This document shows, piece after piece, positions 19,334-33,127 of a stretch of DNA of 64,000 nt. Location: contig CP136066.1 of NCBI GenBank assembly GCA_032622095.1, positions 12,421,061 through 12,485,060 on the forward strand. Reading direction: 5' to 3'. This stretch comes from Siphonodentalium dalli. Its lineage: Eukaryota > Mollusca > Scaphopoda > Gadilida > Siphonodentaliidae. Both the position numbers and the translations under genes were made by a program. Numbering within the stretch: the first letter of the stretch is position 1; each line of letters starts with the position of its first letter. The notes under the pieces are model-generated. The model did no database searches, had not been told where the DNA came from, and saw nothing but the letters and a program-made list of their open reading frames with translations.

Positions 19334-20559
19334 TTAATACACGGGTAGTCTATGAGCTGATTTTGACGAAGGTTTTACGAAGGCATGATGAAGATGTGAT
19401 ATGGTGAAGTCAATTTCATTCAACTATATAGTCTAAAAGTCGTTAGATCTGATGCGGTAAAACAAACAACTGATCAGTTCTAACTGAAATGCACTCAGCA
19501 AACTTATCTAAACAAACATCGAATAGTTCTCACTGAAATCATATCAGCATCAGAAAGACGACTCTGTATATTCTACCGACTGTTATACAAACACTTGGTG
19601 CCAACGTGAACAGAGTGTGAACAACTGTCAAAATTTTTATTCGTTTTCTCATTGAATCTTCATTAATCATAATTCCTTATAGTGTTCGAACGTGATATTT
19701 GGATTTACCACGTAATTTGTAAGTAATAACTTCAATATATTCACAATAAACTTACCTTATCATAAACCTAAAATAATCTCATAAAATATGTCAAACAAAC
19801 TAATGACAAAACATCATAAAAGTAATAATAAAAGTAATTTATTCTTGTAAAATATTCACTCATAAAACATACAAATAATATGTCCACATAATTCATAAAA
19901 CTTAAAACATAAAACCTCCCGTCCCAATATATTGGTATAAACCTAGGAAGATTCGGCCGATAAAACCCGCCGAATCTTCCCTGCCGAATCTTCCCTCCGC
20001 CGAATCTTCACGGACCCAACATTGTCATTGGAATTGTCATCAGTTGGAAATTTTCCAACCTAAGGCTAAGTGGGGGTGTAAGGCTTGAGGCTTGAAGGCT
20101 TGAGGCTAGTCTAGATGTTAGGATTTTGCGATTTTCTTGTTCAGATTTCAAAATTTTCGCACACTGGGCCGAAACCATGGTCGGCCCGGTCTTGTCATTG
20201 TCACATCCCCATGGCCAATACAAAACGGCTAATTAGTTTAGCAAAACAATATTTTACTACATTTTGGTCAAACTTGTGGACAGAAATGGTCATCAGTTGA
20301 AGAATTTTCCAACCTGAGGGGGGGGTATTGAAATTTCCAACACTATAAGAAAGCTTCAGTTGAGGCCAGTCTAGGTGCTAGGATTTGCGATTTTCTTGTA
20401 TAGTTTTTCAAAATTTTCTCACACCCGGGGGCCGAACAACCATCGTCACATAGTCATCTCGAGGGATGTTCAAGCAAATCTCAATGTAATGCTAAATGTA
20501 AGAATTAAACACGCAGTCAGATTATGTATAATGGTACCAATAACAATGTACAGTAATGC

Positions 20560-21475
20560 TCTAATTAATCTGAACAATAATGTCTCTGCCGAAGAAAAGA
20601 CATGCTTCCTTGCCACCAATGATAGTTTTTCTAAGTCACATAGTCATAGTGAATGATAAAATGAGACTATCTCGCCAATAGATGTTAAGGTATGGAAAAT
20701 CCAGGCGGGGGGGAGATAAACTAGGTAAATTCCAATGAAAATTCTCCGAACTATAATTATTGTCTCTTTTACAGAAAAATCATGCTTCCTTGTCACCTAT
20801 GATAGTTTTTTCTTAGTCACATAGTGATAGTGAACGATAAAATGAGACTAACTCGCCAATAGATGTTTAAGGTATGGAAAATTCAGGCGGAGGGGGGGGG
20901 GGGAGATAAACTGGGTGATTTTCAATAAATAAAAATCTGAACAATAATGTCTCTGCCGAAGAAAAGACATGCTTCCTTGCCACCAATGATAGTTTTTCTA
21001 AGTCACATAGTCATAGTGAATGATAAAATGAGACTATCTCGCCAATAGATGTTAAGGTATGGAAAATCCAGGCGGGGGGGGGGGGGGGGGGGGGGGAAGA
21101 TAAACTACATGTAGGTAAATTCCAATGAAAATTCTCCGAACTATAATTATTGTCTCTTTTACAGAAAAATCATGCTTCCTTGTCACCTGTGAAAGTTTTT
21201 CTTAGTCACATTGTGATAGTGAACGATAAAATGAGACTAACTCGCCAATAGATGTTAAGGTATGGAAAATCCAGGCGGGGGGGGGGGGAAGATAAACTAG
21301 GTAAATTCCAATGAAAATTCTCCCGAACTATAATTATTGTCTCTTTTACAGAAAAATCATGCTTCCTTGTCACCTGTGATAGTTTTTCTTAGTCACATTG
21401 TGATAGTGAACGATAAAATGAGACTATCACGCCAAAAGATGTTAAGGTATGGAAAATTCAGCGGGGGGGGAAGGA
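20560..21475. repeat. Tandem ~190-bp repeat with poly-G tracts, about five copies
   Basis: Unit: 'aataatgtctctgccgaagaaaagacatgcttcc...gataaaatgagactatctcgcc...ggtatggaaaatccaggcggggg'. Copies start near 20570, 20755, 20940, 21135 and 21325; alternate copies differ (a dimeric higher-order unit of ~375 bp). G tracts at the end of each unit reach more than 20 bases (about 21074-21096), so copy number and tract length may be mis-assembled. Confidence 0.8.
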
Positions 21476-21820
21476 TGATCAGGGCGGGGGAGATAACCTA
21501 GGTCATCTTCCCCCCCGGGGGGGGGGGGGGGAGATAAACTAGGTAAAACCAGTTTATCTCCCCCCCCCCGGGGGGGAAGATGCGCAGGCGGGGAAGTTGA
21601 TTTGTCACACCGGGAATACAGAACCATGGCTTATGAATATATAGGAAATTAGGTCTGAGCACTGAGGTACAAGGGGGGGGGGGGGGGGAGGGGTGCAAAT
21701 TGAATTATGCAAAAACTTGTGTTGGTCTGATTCTGACTCAAGGTGGGGGGGTGCAGTTGGAATTTCTCAAGGTAGAAACACCACCCCCCCCCCCCCCCCA
21801 CCCCCCCCCCAACGGAGACC
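21455..21820. repeat. Homopolymer-rich G/C block
   Basis: Long G and C runs (e.g. 21511-21532, 21561-21577, 21671-21690, 21784-21810) within purine/pyrimidine-biased sequence. Proline- and glycine-rich frames here are low-complexity artefacts. Confidence 0.8.
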
Positions 21821-22734
21821 CGGCTAGCCAACGTCCCTGAATTTATGCATCAATGACCCTCGAAATATTGTTTGTTCTGCGTTTCAAATGGCAACTTGGC
21901 AGCAAGTCCATCTACTGCAATCAACAATGTCAATGACTAGTCACCAGGACATGTAATGATCATCATGTATTGTTTTCACATTTATTAAATAATTGGACTT
22001 AAGCACAATTGAATTTCACTTAAGTACAATTAGTTGTAAATATATGTAATTCAGTTGCTCTTAATCTTATAACTTAAGCGCAATTGAAGGCCCTTCCATA
22101 TTTACTAGCTCTGCTTCAATAGGGTCCTGTTGTGTGTTTATGTAAACTTGTCATTGATTATATAATAATACTTTATTGAACTTGAACTTGAAATTTGTTT
22201 TAAAACCTTAATGTCCTTATGTGTATGTGGCAGCAATTTCACTTAAGCCTTAGCCGAAGGCTAAGCAGAATTAAAAACTGTAATTTCAAATAAGTGCAAT
22301 TATTGATCACCTTAAACAAAACCCCCTTAATTCTTATTTATAGTCTGCAGAATTACCAACCGACCAAACTTGATTATGAACCTCATTTTGTATTCTGATC
22401 TTCGAGGGGTGAAAAACTTGTTATGGCTGTTGCACTTAGCGCAATTCAATTGCACTTAAGCACAATATATTGAATTGAACGACAGACGGGCACTCATTGT
22501 ATATAGTCCCATTTATCGTTAGATCTATATACATGTAAAGCTTGAAATATAATACATTGTACATGTATTGTATCATCATCATCATCGAATAAGGGGATTA
22601 AGTCCATGACTTCTACCCCATACATTTGCTATAGTCATAACATATATTTTGATACTAATTATGATGTAATAATGTTACCACATTCGATGCAGATTTTTTT
22701 CTCAAGGTTTTGTTCTCTCTGTAATTTTAGGTTT

Positions 22735-22834
22735 NNNNNNNNNNNNNNNNNNNNNNNNNNNNNNNNNNNNNNNNNNNNNNNNNNNNNNNNNNNNNNNNNN
22801 NNNNNNNNNNNNNNNNNNNNNNNNNNNNNNNNNN
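22735..22834. other. Assembly gap (100 N)
   Basis: Exactly 100 N bases, the conventional placeholder for a gap of unknown size. Frames crossing it are meaningless. Confidence 0.98.
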
Positions 22835-23060
22835 ACAGCATTCGCACACCAGTGGTATAAAGTTATACAATACATAAGTATATGCATATGCTTAGTATAT
22901 ATATAGTAAATGTATTATAAATATGTCGGATGTTTCGGATGGACTCAACTCTCAACATAGAGGCTATCGTGGAGATGGTGGTAGATAGTATATGTTTTAA
23001 CTGACTGCGTGATAATCGATAGGAGTCTCAAATATTAAAGTAACTTTGTCGAAATTTTTA

Positions 23061-23827
23061 TTAAGTCGCCTGTTTGTTTAAAGCTTTTTCTATAAAGAAC
23101 CAGTTTTTCAAGAATTCTGAAAGTTTCGATTGACATCGTGCTGTATATTTTTCGCAATCGTATCTATATGCCAACTCTTTGAGGAAAACATTAACAGACA
23201 AAGTGATTGGTTTAAATTTAGACCGATATATATATTGTTTAATTAGGAGCCAGAGCAAGTTTGTAGTATAGTTTTTACTAATGGGTGGTGTGCCAAGAAT
23301 CATCGTCATATTTGTGGGATAAAGATTTATATCATTATTTTTACCCCAATTACAGATATCTCTAATAAATGCCTGCACATGACAACAATCCCAAAAAATG
23401 TGGTTGATATCTTCCTTTTCACTTTTACACCTATCACATTTGCCATCTTGTCTTATATTAGAAATGTGTAGAAAGTTATTAGTTGATAATATTCTAGAAT
23501 TTATTCGGAATTGTAGCCATTGTAGCTTGGTGTCAGGCGTCGTGAGAAAGGGTAGTTTATCATATGTAAATAATGTACTTCCCATATCAGGAAACTGTGA
23601 TTGCCATTTTGTGCGCGCTTTAGTCATAATTTGAGAATCGTTCAAAGTTTTGTAAAAATCTTGTCCTCCCCGCGAATTTTTAAGCAAAGTGATGAAGTTA
23701 GTGGGTAGAATGGGGTAAGAAACTCGAGTTATCTGTTGGCCAAGCTTTTTTGCTGTTGATTTTATTTGGTGCTGTATAGTGTTTACAGTGATGAAGTCTG
23801 TGTTATATGCGAAAATTTGACCTCATT
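23061..23827 (-). mobile_element. LINE-1-like retrotransposon 3' fragment
   Basis: A 208-codon minus-strand frame, open further to about 23827. It contains TKLQWLQFRINSRILSTNNF and then a zinc-knuckle CDRCKSEKEDINHIFWDC (C-x2-C-x8-H-x4-C), the arrangement that follows reverse transcriptase in L1/Tx1-type ORF2. The stop codon is at 23061. The RT core is absent, so this is a 5'-truncated copy. No frameshift is visible in the surviving part, suggesting a fairly young insertion. Confidence 0.82.
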
Positions 23828-23829
23828 CG

Positions 23830-25490
23830 ATAAATTAGTCTCGTAATTAAGGAATCAATCAGTCAATGGCGCTCGGACATGTGGAATTCCGTCGCACTGT
23901 TACTGAGTGTTAGTGTTACTGTAGATGGCAGACGCAATTTTGAAATGTAAACACGCATCAAACACGCATCAAATTTACCTTTTGTGAGAATAACAAAAGC
24001 GCAACCTTGATCAAAGTAATACAATACACAACAACACATAGAATAACACTGATATAAACACGGTATAAGTGAGAATAAGACGCGTATTCAGACGTGGAAT
24101 TTGACAACATTTCGTCGTTTTATCTGTTTTGCGCACGTCACTTTCCATATTTGGAATTTCCATATATGGGATTTGTGTTAACCTCAATACCGATCAAGTT
24201 ATCTTAGCATAAACATAAAATATATTGTAATTTATGCAACTACAACCCTGGTAACCCTGATAACTAATAAAATATACCGGCCAATTCATTTTAAGATCGT
24301 TATTTCACTTTGCTTTAGGCATAAATACACTCTTAAACGCACATAAACGACCCATTGGCGTTAAATTAAATATACTCGGTATTTATTAATATTATTTTTT
24401 TATTGCTCAGTATAGAGTTAGACCCTTGACACCTGTCAATATATTTGGGCTGAATTCATATGATGCGGTATTATTCCTCGAAATAAACAACAAACCCGTC
24501 GTTACTTCGAAATGTCGTTTGGGCTAACATTTACACAAATCCTCCGTGTGTTCTCCTCAATTGACACGCAGGTTCTCAGTCGACACACAGGTTATCACAG
24601 AAAGTGGTGTGAAATAAACAGCCAAGGTTTGGCTGAAATAACACATCGAGATTGCATTCGGATTTGCAAAGTATTAAAATGATCTGAAACTCGTTCAAGA
24701 TCACAAAACTAGTGCTCTAATTCATTCTCTTCTCAATCCTTGGAAATTAAGCAAACATGTATTGTGGCGGACATGCATGTTCAAAATGATATATGATTAT
24801 ATGATATTATAAACTAATGTATTTGGAAGTATATTATCTGCGATGGCTGTCTATTCAAATCAAGATTTTACTATTAGCATGCGTCTCGTTCACGGTGGTA
24901 ACGTATTCTGTCGCTTATACCTTAAGTGCTCACAAGCTATACATTAAACATAAAATACTCATTTGACATTAAGACAATCAATTTTATTCCATATCATGTC
25001 AAATGTACAAGTTTAATACTGTTAAATATGCATGCAATTAACAATTAAGCATGCAGTGACTGCGTAATCTGACGTCTGCGTGGTATGGATGGGGTCTCGA
25101 CGTGATATATATGAACGTTGTGAAGTCAGTTACATAATTGTACATTGACGCACACATCAGCCGTGCTCTTTAATATGAAAGAAAAGTGATCACAATCGAC
25201 TAGTCCACGCAATCGTGTATATATACACCTTCCCAAGAAACAACCAACACGCATTTCCTAATGAATAAACAACTCCTGGCATGTCAGGCACGAAGTCTAT
25301 TGAAGCTGCCGAGCATTCCACAAATACACGGATCACATGTGAGATACTGCTTTGAGCTTACGATATATACATGTATGTTTAAAAAATACGATTTTTTCAC
25401 GCCTATTTTGGAGCGCAAACCACCAAGTGACTTTATTTGATAAATGAAGGTCTGTTGTTGAAAGTTTTAGGTGGGATATGTGTTCAATTC
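23830..25490. other. Intergenic, no feature recognised
   Basis: AT-rich single-copy-looking DNA with only short frames. No exon-like motif matching the missing last exon of ACP7 or any other gene was found by eye on either strand. Confidence 0.3.
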
Positions 25491-25494
25491 TAGC

Positions 25495-25690
25495 CAGGGT
25501 TGGGGCGATTACATTCCAATGTAATTGATTACGATTACAATTACTTTTGATTTACATGATTACGATTATTGATTAAATATTTTTCAAATGTAATTGATTA
25601 CGATTACATTACTTTAGTAAAATGTAACTGATTACTTTGGATTACATCTGATTACAATGTTTAGTTTCCAACCATTTTGATCCCATAGGA
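25495..25690. mobile_element. hAT-type transposon end with GATTAC-rich subterminal repeats
   Basis: Begins 'cagggttggggcgattacat', resembling hAT CAGGGTTGGG termini, followed by reiterated 'gtaattgattacgattac'. The other end was not located. Confidence 0.4.
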
Positions 25691-26399
25691 ATAACTAATG
25701 AAATAAATCAAATTAAAATATCAAATGTTATTTAATAACTATATAATACGTAAACAAGGAACGACTGAACAAATAAAACAACCAAGCAATAAACACATAA
25801 ACGTTTTTAATTAATTTGTGATGTTTTGTCATGGAGTTGTGCACCAACATATTGGGAATAGACCATGTTTTATGTGTATTTATTTAATTTTATTAAGTAT
25901 AGTTTTCATTTCGCTCGAATCCAAAATATCATCGAGTGAAATGTTAATACGCTCGTATATGCTTAGCTGCTAATTTGTATACGAAGTATTCATATAAATA
26001 ACCCAAATTGCACAAGTAAGCCCAAGATAGAGTTAAAGACGAACTTAATTACAAACTATATACCGGTACACGGACTGGCTAAATCGACTAGGGCTCACTT
26101 TATCGTTCATATTGCATCAATGTGAAATGACAACTGTGGACAAAATGAAATTAAAACATGTGTCCACAAGACACCATAAACACTCCCCCGATCCAAATTC
26201 AGTTGACCCGCCGTCAATTTTGATGGGGTTTGTGGTGACTGTTTAATGCGTCTTGGGGGAGGGGTAAATTACAGCACCCTTTGTTTGACCTTAATATATA
26301 AAGGAACCGAGAAATGGAATGGGTCACCTACATGAACCGCTCTGCGTGGGCGGCTGCCATGTTCGAATAAGGAATGGAAGTCACGTGGTTCGTATAAGT

Positions 26400-26505
26400 T
26401 TAATAAAAGCTGAAAAATGCGACTTTTTGAAAAAACAGTGGCGGCCATTTTGAAAAAAAAGTGGCGGCCATATTGAAAAAAAGTGGCGGCCATTTTGAAT
26501 CAGTC
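26400..26505. repeat. GTGGCGGCCATTTTGAAAAA short tandem repeat, 3 copies
   Basis: Three ~24-bp copies at about 26440-26500 create an 'AATFFQYGRHFF' frame on the minus strand. Not a gene. Confidence 0.6.
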
Positions 26506-27279
26506 GACCATTATGATTGGTTTGTTGGGGGAAAAATCAGTCTTCGCAGTTCACATTGACCATTCATGTCAAATTGAATGCTTTGCGTCACAATAAAGTG
26601 AACGATTCTGTTACTACCGTTGATACATAATTACATGTATAAGAAGGCAGTGTAACTCACCAAAATTGATCATAAGTGGTGTAAATTCAACATAATTGAT
26701 ATTTCGTTGTTTTCACTTGGTTATTTTCACGTATCCTTCCAAATAATAGTCATCGTATTTCCCGGACAGAACCGATTAAATTGGGAGAGAACCGACTCGA
26801 TCGGGAGAGAACCGATCGAGATATCACAATTCGCAGTTTTCGTCGTTGTTATTACTCGCACAATAGGATTTTCATTATGACTACGTTATTTGGGACCATA
26901 GATTATGAGGGGAATGGAAAAACGAATCGAATTATCACCTAGATGGCTCAAAAATTGCGTTTTAACTGTCAAAAACTCACGAAAATGTATAATTTGGATC
27001 ATCAGGAACCGTCACAAATCAGTCAAGAACCATCACAAATCGGCGATAGAACGACTTCCGATGTAACAGTTTCTACACAGTGGGTGACCATTTCAGTCCA
27101 TAAATTTGGCCGAAATTATTTAAATTATCTAAATATGCGGGTTTTTCTTAGAAAACAATTTTGGCGATATCACGTACACGGGGGTGATCCAACTGGAACA
27201 CAAACCATTTGCTAATTGTCATCTCAATACATCCAAAATAGCGTACAAAAGCCTCAATAGAGTATTTAAGACCATCAAG

Positions 27280-27870
27280 TGTGTTCCATCCCATCCAATT
27301 GGTTTACGAAACCACGAGACACTCGCTGGTTGGTTTGAGATATTCGATGATGGTTTTGTACACTAGTTGGGACACTCATAGGTTGGGTTGTGGGACATTT
27401 TGCATGGGATGGATTTAGACACTTGTTGTTTTAGACACTTCTGATTCTGATGGTTTGAGGTAATCGTCGTGATACATGGGACACCCATTTGGATGGTTAT
27501 GAACAGTCATTAAATGGCGTGGGACACCCAGTGGATGGTTTGGGGTTCTCAATTGATGGTTTGAGACGCTCGTTGAGTTGTTTGGGATGTTTTGGAATAC
27601 TCATTGAGCGGGGTTGGACACCATTTGGATGATTTGGGACACTAGTGGGGTTGATTTGGGATACATATTGGGCGTTTCGAGACTCTAGTTGGCTGATTTG
27701 TGACACCAATCTATGAACTTTTTGTTTGGTATAGCATATTAACTAAGATGTTGGATTGAGACACTCGTTGCGTGGATTTACACTCTTTGGGTGGTTTGGG
27801 ACCCTTGGTAAGTGGGATTGGACACTCATTGGATATATTTGGATAATATTTATGTTGCTTTTTACACTCA
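27280..27870. repeat. Degenerate minisatellite 'GGTTTGGGACACTCATTGGAT'
   Basis: About 20 diverged copies of a ~30-36 bp unit ('ggac(a/g)ctcatt(g)gatggtttgg'). The small frames on both strands come from it. Confidence 0.6.
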
Positions 27871-29436
27871 TCTGATGCATATATAAATTATAGTATAGCT
27901 TTGTGCAAATAGAATTGATTTGCTTTTCAGAAATTGTGTATTGTTGATCAGTGATTCCTGGATCACTATTAATATTATAAAAATCAGCTTCGTACTCATA
28001 AGTGCAAATATAGTCATTATGGGGGGGGGGGGGGGGGCGTGGGGTCTCTGGAGGAATACGGAACCTAGAAAATCTGATTTATTTGAACATTCCTGGGGTG
28101 TAACACATTTGAGGCATCAAACCTTTCGTACGCGATTGTGTAAATAAAACCCAGCAGGCTCTTGGTTAATAGCCAGTTATGTTGGAAGGGCCACGTTAGA
28201 AGGTTTATCAATCTAAACCTCCCCATTATATGAAAATGTCATAGTGTATATTTGTATCTTTCTTCTGCTCATATTACCTGAAAATCCCTCAGAATTAATA
28301 TAATACACCCTTACACCAGTTTTGTTATTATTGAATGTCATTATTCCATTTAGTATAAAGAAAGGGCTAAATAATTCATCTCACATGGAGATACTTCGAA
28401 TTGCGTAATGTCCATGATATACCTGGATATACAGGGTATTATGCTTATCCGTGCATGCTTGACGAGTGTTTCTATCATATGGAAATTAAGGGAGGGGAAA
28501 ATGACGCTTCGTTGGTGCAGGTAATATATGCGTACACAACAAAGAACAAATCGAGTACATGAGACATTGCGATTTAATGACCGTTTCATGCATAACATCG
28601 AGATGTTGAGCTATCATGCAGGTGTTTTATGGGCTGAAACGTTGGAATCTCGATCATGAACCCTACGTAGCTATTAATTGTATGATGCTGCAATACTCGC
28701 TATATCTATATTTGCGAATGTTGGAAGAACCCGTCGTAAACTCGATGAAAACTCGAACCTAACATGGGGTGCAAATAGAAATTACTGGAAGGGGTGCATT
28801 TAGAAACTATAGGTGAACACCCCTAACAGGGACCTCCAGCCACGTCCCTGCTAACTCGTGAGTTACACTGATTTAACACATCATAGCCTATACTATTAAT
28901 GACATCAGAACATATATGAAACACAAACAAACATACATGCTTTCACTCTTGCGCATGCACCCACACCCTAAAGATGATCCATGTGCCGGTCTGTCCGAAT
29001 TATAATTGGGATATTTTCAAGCAGAAACGGTCAAAATGTGAAGCATATCATTCGCATCTTTGACATCCCAGCTCTGGTTTGGCGACATTTCATCGCATGA
29101 TCGATCTGCGGCTTTGATACCCGAAGTTATGATGGGTACCCACACTTGGACTTAGCTAGTATTTTTGCGAACTGCTCTGCAGGTTGGACAATTTTATGGT
29201 TAATTAAACATATATTTTTCTATTGATACACACATTATCCGCCATCTACGACTGATAATTATGGTTCAAACGAACCACCTAAAGTCAGAATGTGTCTACT
29301 ATTTATGATAAAAGCGGAAATGAGTCGGAATTTCTATTAAAGTTATCGGGTGAGAGCAAGCTGTGGTCGCTATCTCATTGAGGGGATATTCCGCTTTGCG
29401 AAGTTATGTTTTAATAGTGGATAACACCCCATTTAA

Positions 29437-29905
29437 AGGTACTCAATCCGAACAGAGGGTCCCCATCTCAACAGATTCCAACAACAACAATCCGATCAAA
29501 GGGTCCTATATTACTATTTCTTTGGCTTTGGGGGTAAAAAATATTTGATTCGAGTCGAGGAACCCATCAAACAAAGCTCAGAGTTATTAGATATTGATTT
29601 TTGAAATTTGTTATTTGCTGGAGATGAGTACTAATAATTGCCTTCAACTGCCGTAATCTGCACACCAAAATCTATTCAAACAGACAAGGATGGATAACTC
29701 TAAAATCAAGTGGTAATAATAACGCAATTTTGACTGAGTTCTGGGCCAGAAAGTATTCCCGATAATGAAAAATAATAGATTTCTAAAATCGATATCTAAC
29801 AAATCTGAGCTTTGATGGGTGACTTCATCGACTCGAATCAAATATTTTTGACCCCCGAAGCCATTGAAATAGTAATTGAGAGGAGTTTTATCGGATTGAG
29901 TACCT
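29437..29905. mobile_element. TTAA-flanked palindromic MITE, second copy (AGGTACTCAATCCG)
   Basis: TTAA at 29433-29436 and 29906-29909, same ends and interior as 18867-19333 but inverted. Decayed relatives are at 33395-33700 (ACP7 intron), 39290-39686 and 60240-60315. Confidence 0.8.
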
Positions 29906-29909
29906 TTAA

Positions 29910-31255
29910 GGACAAGGGGGTCGATACAATTTTACTCCATTTACCATCACTCTGAAGTCTGAAGTTAGCGGACGTAATTTCGTTGTGTTTTTGCTGTTTA
30001 ACCATTCGGCAAACCTCGTCAGATTCCGTCATCCTTGGCCCGCAGAGGTCACAGGTCGAGGAGTTCAGAATAGCTGTTTAACGTCAAGAAAAATTATCAA
30101 TGGAAGCATCCGGCATCCGATATATGTGCCCGACGTCATCCGGCGTACGGTGGTCTGGCATCTGGAATACGCCATAACAGACCCCGCATCCGGCGTACGA
30201 AAAGGGGGGTCGTCACCCTCAAATATGCACCAGGATTTTTCGGAACTGTTTTGAACTTCGAAGAAAGTTTCCAGAAATATGCACCTCACTGTCTCTGCGA
30301 AAAAAAAAAACGATTCCGCACGCTTTTAGACTTGATCTCAACTCATTTCCCTAGTTTCAAGTTACATAAAATAGGATTCTAATGGGCCGTACTATTGCCC
30401 ACTTTTATTTTCCATGCAGGGTATATATATAATATATTTATAATAATAAAACACGAAGCTGTTGGCAGATGGATCGGTTTAGCCTGCCCGTGTAATACGA
30501 GTCTCAGCTGTCTGGACATCGACGCAATCATGTCTGGTGTTTTGCACGCCATGTGACGTCCTGGTGTGCATTGTGACGTCATGGTGTCGTTATCGGTTTC
30601 CAGAAAGAAATCTTTCAATATTGTTCTTTTATGAACGATTTATTACCAAAATAAAACCAGATAACAATGCAATTTAAGTATATATGTGGATTTAATTTAC
30701 AATTGGTGCAACCGTTTCATATTAGCGCATGTGCATTCTTTACATTATGTACTTCCGGTATGACGTAATATATTCGCGAAAGGACAAATAAACAGACAAA
30801 TAAATGGACCGAAAACATTACTTGCGTCCAGTATAGACTGGCGCAAGTAATGATCTCAGACCATCTGAAGATATAACTCTGCAGCACAGATGTCCATGTC
30901 TACTGTTAATATCATGTGATGTTTATTGTTGAATCTTTATTTTAAATTAGATACCATAGCCTTCTTTATCAGATTATTTGCACACTGGCATAAGAGACAT
31001 CAGAAAATAATATAGCCTTATCAATAGCTAAGTAGTCCAAAGGCATGGGATAGAATTGATGAATTGGATTTAATGTTTCTCCAAACAGATTTACCAGTAC
31101 ATAACACAAGATTTTGGACAGATTTAAACAAATTTGGTGAGGTGATTCGGGGTACCCGTGGGAACCTTTTTATCAACTTGTATCATAATCATCAATATCT
31201 AAATGAAAACCAATGAAAGAGTCAATGACATTTTGTTTATTATTATTATAAAACA
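29910..31255. other. Intergenic, no feature recognised
   Basis: Short frames only. 'catccgg(c/a)' motifs recur near 30110-30190. The 3' end of ACP7 should lie somewhere left of 33128, but no convincing terminal exon was recognised here. Confidence 0.3.
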
Positions 31256-31259
31256 TAAA

Positions 31260-32466
31260 AATAACTATTATTTTTTTTACGAAAAAGGGTCATAACTCCT
31301 TTAAAATAAATTGGATCGAACCCATATTCAAACTCGAACTGTATTTTGGGCTGAGAAACCTATATACAAAATTTGGTTCCGATCAAATAGAAAATGTTAG
31401 AGTTATCGCATTATGCCCAAAGTGTCTACGGACATTGACACTATGTGTACCATACTATGGTATAGGTGCACATAAAAAGTTTTATCTCATGCAGAGTACA
31501 AGAAAAATATATCAAACCTGGTGTGCCCCTTTAATATTTCAATTCACATTTGTAATCAATTGAAATTAATGTCCAACAAATCTACTAAACACAATCACAT
31601 TATTAATCTCCAACAGTAATGCTATTAAACAATGAAACCAGATTATGCCTTTAAGATGGAATTTAAATTTAAATAACCATGCATATAAAATATATAGTAG
31701 ACACATTCCATCTGTGCTATCTCAGCATATGGTCAGAGATACTTTATAGAGTATAAAGAATATATGATATGGCCAACATATCCCCTAGTAGTTAATTAGC
31801 TCAATGCAAAAGAGAGACAATTCATGGCATTGTAACTGGATACTACCTCTGTGTGCAAAGACAACCTCAGACCTGATTTATAGGATTCTATTTGGACAGT
31901 GCAAACTGGGTATCTTTGATATATTTTAGCCATGAATAAAATAATCAAAAGACCATAACTCCATTAAAATATATCGGATCAAACCCATATTCGAACTCGA
32001 TCTGTATTTTGAGTTGAGAAACTCACATACAAAATTTGGTTCCTATCAGTTGAAAAATTGTAGATTTATTGAAACATGCATGAATTCTATGTCAAAGGGC
32101 CATAACTCCATTAAAAAATATTGGATCAAACCCATATTCGAAATCGATATGTATTTTGGACTGAGCAACTCGCATACCAAATTTGGTTCCGATCAGATAA
32201 AAATTGTTTGAGTTATGACAGCATGCGTGAATTCGAAGTCGAAAAAGGGCCATAACTCCGTAACAAAAACTCGGATCAAACCCATATTTGAACTCGATCT
32301 GTATTTGGTGCTGAGAAACCCATATACAAAATTTGGTTTCGATCGGATAGAAAATTATTGAGTTATCGCACCATGCGTAAAGTGTCCACGGACAAACGGA
32401 CGTAGAAAGCGTGACGGACGGACGCAGTCAATCCAGTATACCCCCTTCGAAAGTGGGGGTATAATA
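31260..32466. repeat. Pearl-like (Helentron-related) tandem element with terminal hairpin
   Basis: Units of roughly 150 bp share 'agggccataactcc', 'ggatcaaacccatattcgaactcgatctg' and 'acaaaatttggttccgatc' (near 31290, 31960, 32098, 32245). Then comes an ACGG-type stretch (32395-32428) and a closing hairpin, ATACCCCC...GGGGGTAT. That order (tandem core, ACGG microsatellite, hairpin) is the published plan of bivalve pearl elements. Confidence 0.65.
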
Positions 32467-32709
32467 ATATATAAATAGATCAAATAGATAAATAGAAAAA
32501 ATAGTAAATAAAAAATAAATAGAATTGGGATGGGCCTGATTTTCTGTGTGCAGCTGTTACACATGGCAATAATTAAACTCATACATACAACACATTACCA
32601 AAATCCATCCATATATAGTAAAGTTATAGAGGATTAGGGCTGCCCGCCGGGACACCCACTGGGACACCCGCCCGGAAACCGTCCCTCAAAATCATATGTC
32701 CAGTTTTAA

Positions 32710-33099
32710 CCCTTTACCCAACAAACCGGCCAAAACCGGCCAAATAAAGCTTCAACAGCCTAAAATATCTTCGGTCTGTCTCAATAACGCCATACAAATA
32801 TGGATATCATTGGAACCGGCTACTTGACCACATTGTGATAGTTACAGTTAGCCCTGTGCCAATGCATTCCCTTATATATGCGAGTCGACCATAGGTCGCC
32901 TCGCATATATAAGAGAATGCATTGGCCTAAAAAAAATCTTTTTTTAACACTTTTTACCATTTTTTTTACATTCTTTAACAATTTTATAATTTTTAATGTG
33001 TTAAGCCAATGGATTCTCTTATATATGCGAGGCGACCTATGGTCGACTCGCATATATAAGAGAATGCATTGGCACAGGGCCCTTCTGTTGGGTAAAGGG
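32710..33099. mobile_element. TTAA-flanked MITE (CCCTTTACCCAAC ends), second copy
   Basis: TTAA at 32706-32709 and 33100-33103; same ends and two internal palindromes as 5481-5863. It lies in an ACP7 intron, 24 nt past the donor of exon vi. Frames that combine exon vi and this element are read-through artefacts. Confidence 0.85.
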
Positions 33100-33127
33100 T
33101 TAACAAAAACATTTGATGCACACTTAC

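Larger units (their letters stand above)
18177..20017. mobile_element. MULE-like DNA transposon with 8-9 bp target duplication
   Basis: Inverted ends read GGGAACGGGAAGATTCGGCGG (left) and GGGTCCGTGAAGATTCGGCGG (right, reversed), each followed by further 'gaagattcggc' subrepeats over ~75 bp. The flanking direct repeat is AACATTGT at 18169-18176 and 20018-20025. It carries a terminal coding exon on the minus strand (18581-18759) with an AATAAA signal, and a nested TTAA MITE at 18867-19333. It is inserted into a moderately repeated sequence also seen at 20030-20130 and 20205-20400. Confidence 0.7.

Noticed and set aside
21442-21831. Proline/glycine-rich frames
   Set aside because: G and C homopolymer runs; likely low-complexity and error-prone.
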